DNA of 15,690 nt. Source: Acidimicrobiia bacterium (GTDB taxonomy: Bacteria > Actinomycetota > Acidimicrobiia > Acidimicrobiales > JACDCH01). The stretch is from positions 1-15,690 of the forward strand of contig JACDCH010000035.1 of assembly GCA_013694495.1 (NCBI GenBank), in the 5' to 3' direction. The number at the start of each line of letters is the position of its first letter. The first letter of the stretch is position 1. Positions 6,577-12,563 of this stretch are shown piece by piece. The notes under the pieces were generated by a model, which saw nothing but the letters and a program-made list of their open reading frames with translations, did not search any database and had not been told where the DNA came from. The position numbers and the translations under genes are program-made.

Positions 6577-7286
6577 CGGCCGCGTTCCCGCCGGCGGGGT
6601 TCCGACCGCCGTCGATCCGCGACTTCTACGCGTTCGAGGCGCACGTTGCCACCGCCCGCGGCGCCCGGGGGCTCGAGATGGACCCGGGCTGGTACGAGCA
6701 GCCGGTCTTCTACTTCTCGAACCCCGCCGCGGTCCTGGGCCACGGCGACGTCGTCCGCTTCCCGTCGTCGTCGAAGGAGTGGGACTACGAGCTCGAGGTG
6801 GCGGCCGTGATCGGCCTCGAGTGCCGCGACCTGCTCGCTGACGGCGACGCCTGGCTCGACGTCGTCGCCGGCTTCACGATCATGAACGACTGGTCGGCCC
6901 GGGACCTCCAGCGCGTCGAGATGCGCCAAGGCCTCGGACCGGCGAAGGGCAAGGACTTCGCCACCTCGCTGGGCCCGGTGCTCGTCCGGCCGACGCCGTC
7001 GCCAGCCGGCACGATGGTCGCTCGGGTCAACGGCGTCCAGCGGTCGTGGGGCGAGCTGGGCGACCTCCACTTCACCTGGGGGCAGCTGCTGGCCCATGCA
7101 TCCCGGGACACGGTGCTCGTGCCGGGCGACGTGATCGGCTCCGGCACCGTCGGCACCGGCTGCCTGCTCGAGCTCCGGGCGGTCGCCGAGGCCGAGGGCC
7201 GCGAACCACTCCCGTGGCTGCGCAGCGGCGACGTCGTGGAGCTCGAGGTCGACGGGATCGGCGTGCTCGCCAACACCGTCGGATGA
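6573..7286 (+). CDS. Fumarylacetoacetate hydrolase (FAH) family protein
   Basis: This 237-aa FAH-superfamily protein probably cleaves fumarylacetoacetate to fumarate and acetoacetate, the last step of the homogentisate pathway. I chose GTG 6573 because it overlaps the hmgA stop, has a GGCGGAGG purine run just upstream and opens with a normal N-terminus (MTAAFPPAGFRPPSIRDFYA). Metal-binding residues are Glu73 and Glu75 in WDYELEVAAVIG and Asp106 in IMNDWSARD; Lys126 lies in AKGKDFATSLGP. SGTVGTGCLLE (190-200) is the family's C-terminal loop. It is much shorter than mammalian FAH and lacks the N-terminal SH3-like domain, as in bacterial FAHD-type hydrolases. No maleylacetoacetate isomerase is encoded nearby, so it might act on maleylacetoacetate directly, or the isomerase may be elsewhere. 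Confidence 0.88.
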   Translation: MTAAFPPAGFRPPSIRDFYAFEAHVATARGARGLEMDPGWYEQPVFYFSNPAAVLGHGDVVRFPSSSKEWDYELEVAAVIGLECRDLLADGDAWLDVVAGFTIMNDWSARDLQRVEMRQGLGPAKGKDFATSLGPVLVRPTPSPAGTMVARVNGVQRSWGELGDLHFTWGQLLAHASRDTVLVPGDVIGSGTVGTGCLLELRAVAEAEGREPLPWLRSGDVVELEVDGIGVLANTVG

Positions 7287-7298
7287 CCCCGAACGCCG

Positions 7299-7329
7299 TT
7301 GGGGTGCCCCGCCGGACGGCTGCTACGGT
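7299..7329 (+). promoter_or_regulatory. Possible tRNA promoter
   Basis: TTGGGG (7299-7304) and TACGGT (7324-7329, preceded by tgc) lie 19 bp apart, and the second ends 14 nt before the tRNA. The spacing is longer than the ideal 17 bp and the boxes are imperfect, so this is tentative. Readthrough from the catabolic operon is also possible. Confidence 0.3.
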
Positions 7330-7343
7330 CACCGCTCCCGCAA

Positions 7344-7417
7344 GGGCGTATAGCTCAGTTGGTTAGAGCGCTTGCTCGACACGCAAGAGGTCACAGGTTC
7401 GAGTCCTGTTACGCCCA
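7344..7417 (+). tRNA. tRNA-Val (anticodon GAC)
   Basis: A 74-nt cloverleaf with a perfect acceptor stem, GGGCGTA (7344-7350) with TACGCCC (7410-7416), and discriminator A7417. The D arm is GCTC...GAGC, the anticodon stem CTTGC/GCAAG (7371-7375 and 7383-7387) and the T arm ACAGG-TTCGAGT-CCTGT. The anticodon GAC (7378-7380) decodes GUC/GUU valine, and A73 with A35/C36 fits valine identity. CCA is not encoded. The loop is TCGACAC, so position 33 is C where U is nearly universal. Confidence 0.95.
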
Positions 7418-7450
7418 CTGAGAAACCCGGGTCACAGCCATGGGGTTCTT

Positions 7451-7600
7451 GTGGTCGCCAACGACGACACCGACTGCACGGTCCTGCTGGCGGCCACCCT
7501 CCGAGCCGAACGACTCGACCGCCCAGCCACTCAGATCGCCGCCGATCTCGACCCACGAGCCCCCGTGTCGGCCGCCTTCTTTCGCTCGATGGGGCTCTGA
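7451..7600 (+). CDS. Short ORF or gene remnant downstream of tRNA-Val (49 aa)
   Basis: From GTG 7451 this frame reads MVANDDTDCTVLLAATLRAE and continues with RLDRPATQIAADLDPRAPVS to the end SMGL at TGA 7598. The composition is protein-like (mixed Asp, Leu, Ala, Thr, Ile) and unlike the Arg/Pro-rich noise in other frames. The frame stays open leftward through the tRNA, so it may be the 3' end of a decayed gene rather than a complete one. No clear ribosome binding site precedes the GTG. I recognise no domain. Its place between a tRNA and a toxin-antitoxin pair fits residue of a former insertion, which is an inference. Confidence 0.3.
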   Translation: MVANDDTDCTVLLAATLRAERLDRPATQIAADLDPRAPVSAAFFRSMGL

Positions 7601-7606
7601 TTTCAC

Positions 7607-7632
7607 GGCACACCCCGCCGATCGGGGGTGCC
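7607..7632. terminator. Hairpin downstream of mazF
   Basis: GGCAC-a-CCCC (7607-7616) pairs with GGGG-GTGCC (7624-7632) with one bulged A and a 7-nt loop. It sits 45 bp beyond the mazF stop on the minus strand and just after the plus-strand ORF, so it could terminate from both directions. There is no U-tract. Confidence 0.4.
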
Positions 7633-7676
7633 CCGGAACGGCACTTCCGCTCTGCGCAGGCTCTGTCGGGCTCGCG

Positions 7677-7988
7677 TCAGCAGTTGGCCATCGCCTCGAG
7701 CGCCTCGCAGATTCGTCGTCGACCGTCGGTGCCGAGTGCACCCAGCCGCATCGTCAGGACAGACTTGGGTACCGCGGCGAGGTTGTCGAACGTCGCGACG
7801 CTGTCATGGTCGATCCCTTCGTCACGGCCGACCGGGATGCAGGTAGGAATGCTCCTGATCGTGCTCGTGACCGGCGCGACGACCACGTTGTTGAGCACCG
7901 GTATGACCTCGTCACGAGAAACGACGAGCACGGGCCGCCGCTTCTGGTTGGGTGTCTCCATCAGCCACAACTCAGCCTGCGCTACCAC
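7677..7988 (-). CDS. mazF: MazF/PemK family toxin endoribonuclease
   Basis: A 103-aa protein of the MazF (PF02452) fold. These toxins cleave RNA at short sequence motifs and are neutralised by a co-encoded antitoxin. AELWLMETPN leads into KRRPVLVVSRDEV (residues 16-28), in which Arg18 corresponds to the catalytic Arg. VVVAPVTSTIRSIPTCIPVG (36-54) supplies Thr41, aligned with the catalytic Thr. FDNLAAVPKSVLTMRLGAL (67-85) is the usual C-terminal family signature. The length is normal. The GTG start (7986-7988) overlaps the antitoxin stop by 7 nt, the typical antitoxin-first layout. The sequence is less G+C-rich than its neighbours, which fits horizontal acquisition. All visible key residues are present, so it is probably active. 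Confidence 0.88.
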   Translation of the reverse strand: MVAQAELWLMETPNQKRRPVLVVSRDEVIPVLNNVVVAPVTSTIRSIPTCIPVGRDEGIDHDSVATFDNLAAVPKSVLTMRLGALGTDGRRRICEALEAMANC

Positions 7989-8233
7989 GGCTCAGCCTCG
8001 GTCAGGGCCATCGCGCACGCCATCGCGAGCCCGTCGTCGTCCGCCGTCTGCGGGGCGTCGCGGTATGACTGAGCGATTGCGGCGCCGACGCGTGCTCGAC
8101 GGACCGAGTCGGCAAGGTGATGGACACCTTGGCGGATCACAGCAGACCGGCTCTCGCCGATGCCTTCGTCGACGAGTTCGTCGATGAGCGCCAGCTCATC
8201 GTCGGTGAAGCGAGTCGGAACCGGTGTTGTCAT
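7982..8233 (-). CDS. Ribbon-helix-helix antitoxin partner of MazF
   Basis: An 83-aa protein. Residues 3-46 have the ribbon-helix-helix pattern: a short strand (TPVPTRFT), then DELALIDELVDEGIGESRSA and VIRQGVHHLADSVRR. This domain dimerises and binds its own promoter. The tail 47-83 (acidic, ending MALTEAEPW) is the expected toxin-wrapping segment. I chose ATG 8231-8233 over an upstream extension because a near-consensus -10 (TATACT) lies only 7 nt before it, so the transcript probably begins at or next to this ATG. The gene overlaps mazF by 7 nt. It belongs with MazE-like/ParD-like RHH antitoxins rather than the AbrB-type MazE of E. coli. Confidence 0.85.
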   Translation of the reverse strand: MTTPVPTRFTDDELALIDELVDEGIGESRSAVIRQGVHHLADSVRRARVGAAIAQSYRDAPQTADDDGLAMACAMALTEAEPW

Positions 8234-8255
8234 ACAGAGCAGTATACGAACTGTA
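8233..8255 (-). promoter_or_regulatory. Toxin-antitoxin promoter (-10 TATACT) with overlapping dyad
   Basis: On the minus strand TATACT (8246-8241) is followed by 7 nt and then the antitoxin ATG (8233), implying a leaderless mRNA. It is embedded in a dyad: TACAG (8233-8237) and CTGTA (8251-8255) flank the palindrome GTATAC (8242-8247). This suits an RHH-antitoxin operator for autorepression. No convincing -35 is visible. Confidence 0.55.
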
Positions 8256-8350
8256 GAAGCGGTGCGCGACGCCAATGGCAGGCGCACCATCCCCTGAGTC
8301 TGAGTTCCGGCGGATCCGTCGTGGCGCGATGGATGGCGGCCGATGCGCGG

Positions 8351-9496
8351 TCAGATCGCCGAGAGTCTGCGGTGGAGGAGGCGGCTGCCGATGAGTAGGA
8401 GCACTGCGGCGAAGGCGAGCAAGATGCCGACCTCCCCCAGCACGGTGCGCGCCGATCCGCCCTCGAACACCAGCTCCACCCACGCGTCCATCGCCCATGC
8501 GTGGGGCACGGCATGGCCGATGCCGCGCATCGTCGGCCCGACGATCTCGAGTGGCCACATCGCCCCGCCCAGCATGCCGAGCGCGATGGCGACCGGGATG
8601 CCGATGGCCTGCGCTTGGTCGCCGTTGCGAGCCACAGACCCGACCAACAACCCTGCGCCCGCGCAGAGCAGTGAGAACGCGAGCACCAGCAGTGCCACGC
8701 CGACCGGGTCGCCGAAGTCGACCCCGAAGACGAGTGCGCCGACCGAGAGCAGAAGCAACGACTGCACGATGCTGAAGAGCACTCGGCTGAGTCCGAACCC
8801 GACGAGGATGGTCGAGGTCCGCAGCGGTCCGGCGCGAATGCGGTTGAGCACGCCGAGCTGGCGGGCCTGGACGATCGAGGCGGCGATGGCGAGGGAGTTG
8901 ACGAACACGAAGAGCACGAGGTTGGCCGGCGCGGTGTAGGAGAACTGGTTCACGTCGTCCTCGGCTGGTGTGCCCGTCGCCATGACCGGAACGTCGATCG
9001 TGGTCTGCTCGGCGCCCAAGGCGTCGGCCGTCAGGAGGTTCGCGTCGAGGTCGGTGCCGGTCAGGTCGCTGGCGAGACGAGCCGCGCCGAGCCGCGCTCC
9101 TTCACCGGCAAGCACGCCGCGCACGACCGTGCGCACTGTGCCTGTCGACCGCCGGATCGGATCGGTGATCAGCTCGACTCGCTCAGCGCCGGGGGCGATG
9201 ACCAGACCGGCGTCGACGCGTCCCGTGCGAACGTCGAGCTCGAGGGCGTCGAGGTCGGTGTAGCGACGCGTTGCCAGCGCCGGTGAGTCATCGACGAGAC
9301 GTTCGATTCGTGCGGACAGCTCGCTCTGGTCCCGGTCGATCACGCCGATCGGCAGATCGCCGGCCTCGCCGAAGAAGGTGGAGCCGATGATCACCATGAT
9401 CACGACTGGCAGTACGAGGATGAAGAACAACGCCGTTCGGTCGCGGTAGACGCGGAGCAGTTCGTTGCGTGCGATCACCAACGCTGAGCTGGTCAC
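8351..9496 (-). CDS. ABC-2 type exporter permease, second subunit
   Basis: A 381-aa membrane subunit, last gene of the exporter operon. One N-terminal membrane helix (about residues 23-43, ALFFILVLPVVIMVIIG) is followed by a large extracytoplasmic domain (about 45-210). Five hydrophobic segments then cover about 212-375. VQARQLGVLNRIRAGPLRTS matches the cytoplasmic coupling-helix segment of ABC-2 permeases, but it lacks the usual E-R-E-G-T form seen in its partner. PHAWAMDAWVELVFEGG is the conserved loop before the last helix. The GTG start overlaps the stop of the other permease (9493-9496), so the two are translated together and probably form a heterodimer. Substrates of such systems are drugs, lipids or lantibiotic-like compounds; none can be assigned here. 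Confidence 0.88.
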   Translation of the reverse strand: MTSSALVIARNELLRVYRDRTALFFILVLPVVIMVIIGSTFFGEAGDLPIGVIDRDQSELSARIERLVDDSPALATRRYTDLDALELDVRTGRVDAGLVIAPGAERVELITDPIRRSTGTVRTVVRGVLAGEGARLGAARLASDLTGTDLDANLLTADALGAEQTTIDVPVMATGTPAEDDVNQFSYTAPANLVLFVFVNSLAIAASIVQARQLGVLNRIRAGPLRTSTILVGFGLSRVLFSIVQSLLLLSVGALVFGVDFGDPVGVALLVLAFSLLCAGAGLLVGSVARNGDQAQAIGIPVAIALGMLGGAMWPLEIVGPTMRGIGHAVPHAWAMDAWVELVFEGGSARTVLGEVGILLAFAAVLLLIGSRLLHRRLSAI

Positions 9497-10650
9497 CTCG
9501 AGACCCGCCGTGAGAGCAGGCCCAGTCCGACTGCGCCGGTCAGGCCTGCGATCCCGAGAAGCACCGCGACGTGCGGGACGATGTCACGCACGCCACCGTG
9601 TCCTGCCGAGAGCTGGGTGAAGCCGCGCAGGGCCCAGCCGTTGGGCGTCGCCAGCGAAAGCCGCCGCATCAGGTCGGTCATGTCGCCGGGCGGCGTGAAG
9701 TTCCCGCCCAGCAGTGCGAGGCCGAACGTGAGCATCGTCGTGTAACCCTCGGCCTGGGCGTCGGTCCTCGCCAGAGCAGTGACGAACGTGCCGATACCGG
9801 CGACGGCGAGAACGGCGGCCACAATGACGACGAGCACGCCGAGCGGATCGCCCCAGTCGACCCCGAGAGCGGCCGTGCTGACGCCATAGACGACGACCAG
9901 GCTGAGCAGTCCGGTGGCGACAACGGCGATCAGCTTGCCGCCAAGGATCTGCGCGTTGGTCACCGGCGACGAACGCAGGCGCGTCAGCGTGCCTTCCCGC
10001 TGCTCGGTGAGCAGGCTGCGCGCACCGGCCCCGACGGTGAAGAACAGGAAGAGCATCGCCATCGACGGCGCCATGTACGCCGCCACGTTGACCTCACCGC
10101 CGAGCACGGATTCGTCGACCGGCAACGCGGGTTCGAGCGTCATGGCCCGCTCGACCGCTGTCTCGGGGTCCGCGCCGGCGGCGATGGCCGTCGCCGCGGC
10201 CAGGCGCGACGCGTCGATCTGCGCCGCCACGCCCTGCGCGACGCCGATGGCGATGTCGCCGGAGAACAGGTCGTCCGATCCGCGCACGACGGTGATGCCG
10301 AGCGGTTCCTCGCCAGCCAACGACGCGCCGAAGCCGGCCGGGATGACAAGCGCCGCGCCCAAATCGTCGGCGACGACGCCGTCTCGGGCAGCTGCCGCGG
10401 AAGCCACCGGCTGGAAGCGCAGCGGCGAGTCGCCCTCGGCACCCGTCAGCGCCGCCGCGACACTCGACGACACCTCGGAGCGGTCCTCGTCGACCAGCCC
10501 GATGCGAACTTCGAAATCGCCGCCGTCACCGAAGGCGAGCCCGATGATCGTGGCCAGCACGATCGGCGCCACGATCCCGAAGATGATGAGTGAGCGATCG
10601 CGGACCCGACGGCGAAGGTCGATGAGCGCAATCAGCAGCGCAGCGCTCAT
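9493..10650 (-). CDS. ABC-2 type exporter permease, first subunit
   Basis: A 385-aa membrane subunit with the same plan as its partner. There is an N-terminal helix (about 20-42, LIIFGIVAPIVLATIIGLAF), a long extracytoplasmic domain (about 43-195) and a C-terminal block of five helices. The domain includes VRIGLVDEDRSEVSSS, a pattern shared with the partner (IGVIDRDQSELSAR). LLTEQREGTLTRLRSSPVTN is the canonical cytoplasmic coupling segment. TPNGWALRGFTQLSAG precedes the last helix. I chose ATG 10648-10650 because GGAGGG lies about 10 nt upstream; a GTG 7 codons earlier sits inside that ribosome-binding region. It lies 46 nt after the ATPase gene. The architecture resembles LnrM/LnrN, NatB and YhgE-like permeases. 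Confidence 0.88.
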   Translation of the reverse strand: MSAALLIALIDLRRRVRDRSLIIFGIVAPIVLATIIGLAFGDGGDFEVRIGLVDEDRSEVSSSVAAALTGAEGDSPLRFQPVASAAAARDGVVADDLGAALVIPAGFGASLAGEEPLGITVVRGSDDLFSGDIAIGVAQGVAAQIDASRLAAATAIAAGADPETAVERAMTLEPALPVDESVLGGEVNVAAYMAPSMAMLFLFFTVGAGARSLLTEQREGTLTRLRSSPVTNAQILGGKLIAVVATGLLSLVVVYGVSTAALGVDWGDPLGVLVVIVAAVLAVAGIGTFVTALARTDAQAEGYTTMLTFGLALLGGNFTPPGDMTDLMRRLSLATPNGWALRGFTQLSAGHGGVRDIVPHVAVLLGIAGLTGAVGLGLLSRRVSR

Positions 10651-10696
10651 CCGGCCCGCCCTCCGCGCCACACGCGCCGGATCCGATGACGCTCAC

Positions 10697-11653
10697 TCAA
10701 TCGCGCAAGGCCTTGCCGGTGAGGTGGAGGAACACGGCCTCGAGGTCGGGTTCGCTGGTGTCGATGCCGGTGATGACCACGTGGACGCGCTCCGCCGCGC
10801 CCACCACCTCAGCCAGTCTGCGGCCGGTGTCGTCGACCAGCAGATCCACCGCACCGTCACGCACAACTGCGCCCGGGAACTCCGCCGCCAGCGCGTGGAG
10901 ATCGCCCGTTCCGCTCACTCGTAGACCGGCCTGGTGGCCGACGTGCGCGATCAGCTCGCGTCGGGTGCCCTCCGCCACGAGGCGCCCTTCGTCGAGGATG
11001 CCGACCCGGTCGCAGAGCCGCTCGGCTTCCTCCATGTAGTGCGTGGTGTAGAGCACCGACAGCCCGCTACGGCCCAGCTCCTCGATGCTCTCCAGGATCG
11101 CGTTGCGGCTCTGCGGGTCGACTCCCACCGTCGGCTCATCGAGCACCAACAACTCCGGCTCATGCAGCAGGCCGGCAGCGATGTTGCAGCGCCGCTTCAT
11201 GCCGCCGGAGTAGTGCTCGACCCGGTCGTCGGCGCGATCGGCGAGGCCGACGAGCTCGAGAACCTCCCCCATGCGGGCCGCGAGGCGCGCCTTGCCGAGG
11301 CCCTGGAGCCGCCCGAAGAACCGGAGGTTCTCGCGCGCTGTCAGATCCGGGTACAGGGCGATGTCCTGGGGCACGAGACCGATGGCGCGCTTCGCGTCGG
11401 TGGACGACGGCGTGATCGGCCGGCCCGCCACGATCACCTCGCCCTCGTCGGGCGCGAGCAGCCCACACAGCATCGAGATCGTGGTGGTCTTGCCCGCGCC
11501 GTTGGGTCCGAGCAGGCCGTAGGTCTCGCCCCGGGCGATCTCGAAGCCGACGCCGTCGACCCCGACCCGGTCCCCGAAACGGCGTCGAAGATCACGGCAC
11601 ACCACCACCGAGTCACCCCCCATGCCCGGGCGAGCGTACGACGGGCGGCTCAT
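10697..11653 (-). CDS. ABC exporter ATPase subunit
   Basis: A 318-aa nucleotide-binding protein that powers the two permeases encoded downstream. Motifs in order are Walker A GPNGAGKTT (49-57), Q-loop VPQD (Gln96), signature YSGGM (148-152), Walker B LLVLDEP (168-174), D-loop region TVGVDPQSR and switch His205 (YTTHY). After about residue 235 there is a roughly 80-aa C-terminal domain like those of DrrA/CcmA-type drug-exporter ATPases, ending DLEAVFLHLTGKALRD. The CysNIA in GGMKRRCNIAAG is the common R-x-x-N-I-A form of this subfamily. The start is ATG 11651-11653 or the internal ATG at 11621-11623; neither has a clear Shine-Dalgarno and conservation begins after both. It is the first gene of the operon. 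Confidence 0.93.
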   Translation of the reverse strand: MSRPSYARPGMGGDSVVVCRDLRRRFGDRVGVDGVGFEIARGETYGLLGPNGAGKTTTISMLCGLLAPDEGEVIVAGRPITPSSTDAKRAIGLVPQDIALYPDLTARENLRFFGRLQGLGKARLAARMGEVLELVGLADRADDRVEHYSGGMKRRCNIAAGLLHEPELLVLDEPTVGVDPQSRNAILESIEELGRSGLSVLYTTHYMEEAERLCDRVGILDEGRLVAEGTRRELIAHVGHQAGLRVSGTGDLHALAAEFPGAVVRDGAVDLLVDDTGRRLAEVVGAAERVHVVITGIDTSEPDLEAVFLHLTGKALRD

Positions 11654-11982
11654 CGCGGTCGTGTGACATCGGACTCCACCCCGGCGACCTCACTCGGCGC
11701 GCTGACGGCGTTCAACGCCGCCAAACGGTCTCACGTTGTCGGTTGTCCCGTTGCTCGGGCCCTTCTCGTCGAGCCCAGCGATCGGCGGCAGCACCCGTGG
11801 TCGTCGGCTCGGGCCCTCGAGCCCCGACCTCGGTGCCGAGGGGACCCTGGGCTCGATCGGATGTCCGATCGCGCCCGCGCTGGGCCGAACGCACGATTGG
11901 AGCGCCGAATGGGATACGAAAACTCGAGAAATTGAGGCGTGGTCGCTAGGCGTGGGCCCCATGAACTGGCACGATCTCCACG
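11654..11982. other. 329-bp region without a convincing gene, between the exporter and a small membrane protein gene
   Basis: Open frames on both strands give Arg/Pro/Ser-rich noise. The stretch holds the palindrome at 11854-11871, a small hairpin gcgttcaacgc (near 11709-11719) and a comparatively A/T-rich patch at about 11890-11937. That patch could contain the promoter of the gene at 11983. Being intergenic between divergent units, it probably carries their control signals. Confidence 0.5.
11854..11871. promoter_or_regulatory. 18-bp palindrome, possible repressor operator
   Basis: CGATCGGA (11854-11861) and TCCGATCG (11864-11871) are exact reverse complements around TG. Length and symmetry suit a dimeric repressor such as TetR. 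It lies 200 bp upstream of the exporter ATPase start and about 110 bp upstream of the small membrane protein gene. No matching regulator is adjacent. Confidence 0.4.
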
Positions 11983-12240
11983 ATGGTTCTCTACGTCGTC
12001 GTCGCCGCGTTGCTCGGTCTGGCGGTGGCCGTTGGTCTGCTCGCGCAGTGCGTCGGCTTGCTCCTGTCCCGCCGGCGTCGGTTCGAGCAGGACCAGCTGG
12101 CGCTGGTGAGCGACTGCCTGTCGAACGCCGAGCACCTGATCGACCTCACCGACCGGATGCAGCACGCGTGGGCTCCGGCGTTCCCGCCTTCGCCGCCGGT
12201 CGCGAGGCTGATCCGCGTCCGGGTGAAGGCCCGCCGCTAG
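11983..12240 (+). CDS. Small single-helix membrane protein, unknown (85 aa)
   Basis: The N-terminus forms one hydrophobic helix (about residues 4-28, VVVAALLGLAVAVGLL then AQCVGLLL), followed by the stop-transfer-like SRRRRFEQ. A soluble cytoplasmic part comes next (DQLALVSDCLSNAEHLIDLT, then DRMQHAWAP) and the protein ends in a basic tail (RLIRVRVKARR). Codon use is GC-rich at third positions and the helix is clean, which supports a real gene despite the lack of an obvious ribosome binding site before ATG 11983. It has no recognisable domain. It stands alone between the exporter and the sigma-factor unit. Confidence 0.55.
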   Translation: MVLYVVVAALLGLAVAVGLLAQCVGLLLSRRRRFEQDQLALVSDCLSNAEHLIDLTDRMQHAWAPAFPPSPPVARLIRVRVKARR

Positions 12241-12563
12241 CTGCGCCATCAGCGCCGGCGCGAGCCTCGGTCAGCTGCTCCGTGGTCATCGATGTACCGT
12301 CGACACCCGCCTTCTTGCGGGCCTGGACTGGCCGGGAGCTGGTCCCACCGACGCCTCGGTGCGCTCGGAGCTCGAGCGCCTGGCCGATCCCCGGGAGGGG
12401 GCCACAGTCGTTCTCTGACCGCGCATTCGACCTGGTCTCAGCGCCGCCCGCCACCGTCCACCGGATGGTCAACCGAGATTTCCGTCGGTGGTTGTCGAAA
12501 CGGGGTGGCGTGGCGCGTCATGGAGGGGTCGGCGATGGTCGCCGGCGCTGAGGAGGTCGTGTC
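12241..12563. other. 323-bp stretch with a possible decayed ORF and the ECF42-type promoter
   Basis: No intact gene is convincing. In frame 2 the stretch from 12227 to TGA 12416-12418 translates to protein-like sequence (AGASLGQLLRGHRCTVDTRL, then LAGLDWPGAGPTDASVRSEL). It has no ATG or GTG start, so it may be a remnant. A 5-bp stem hairpin CCCGC-cttctt-GCGGG lies at 12306-12321, 66 nt past the small membrane protein gene. The right end carries the promoter described separately. Confidence 0.45.
12493..12519 (+). promoter_or_regulatory. Putative ECF42-type promoter TGTCGA-N17-CGTC
   Basis: TGTCGA (12493-12498) is followed 17 bp later by CGTC (12516-12519). From memory of work on ECF42 sigma factors in Streptomyces, their promoters have TGTCGA at -35 and CG(A/T)C at -10. 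The site lies 44 bp upstream of the DGPF gene, with AGGAGG at 12551-12556. It predicts that the sigma factor drives its own operon. Confidence 0.65.

Larger units (their letters stand above)
7418..7676. other. Gene-poor stretch between tRNA-Val and mazF
   Basis: The only structured signals are a short plus-strand ORF (7451-7600) and one hairpin (7607-7632), listed separately. Other open frames here cross the tRNA or look like low-complexity noise. No second copy of the tRNA 3' end, and thus no att repeat, is visible within the window. Confidence 0.5.

Noticed and set aside
7329..7613. Minus-strand ORF ending in VTGLEPVTSCVSSKRSNQLS
   Set aside because: This is the antisense translation of the tRNA, a peptide that recurs in databases as a false protein annotation. 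The true feature is tRNA-Val on the plus strand.
8351..11653. Exporter plus adjacent toxin-antitoxin as one new defence system
   Set aside because: The exporter is an ordinary ABC-2 operon that ends 118 bp before the antitoxin start. The antitoxin has its own promoter, so nothing ties the two together functionally.
12119..12144. Second TGTCGA-N16-CGAC match
   Set aside because: It lies inside the small membrane protein coding sequence with no gene start at a suitable distance downstream. TGTCGA is frequent by chance in such GC-rich DNA.
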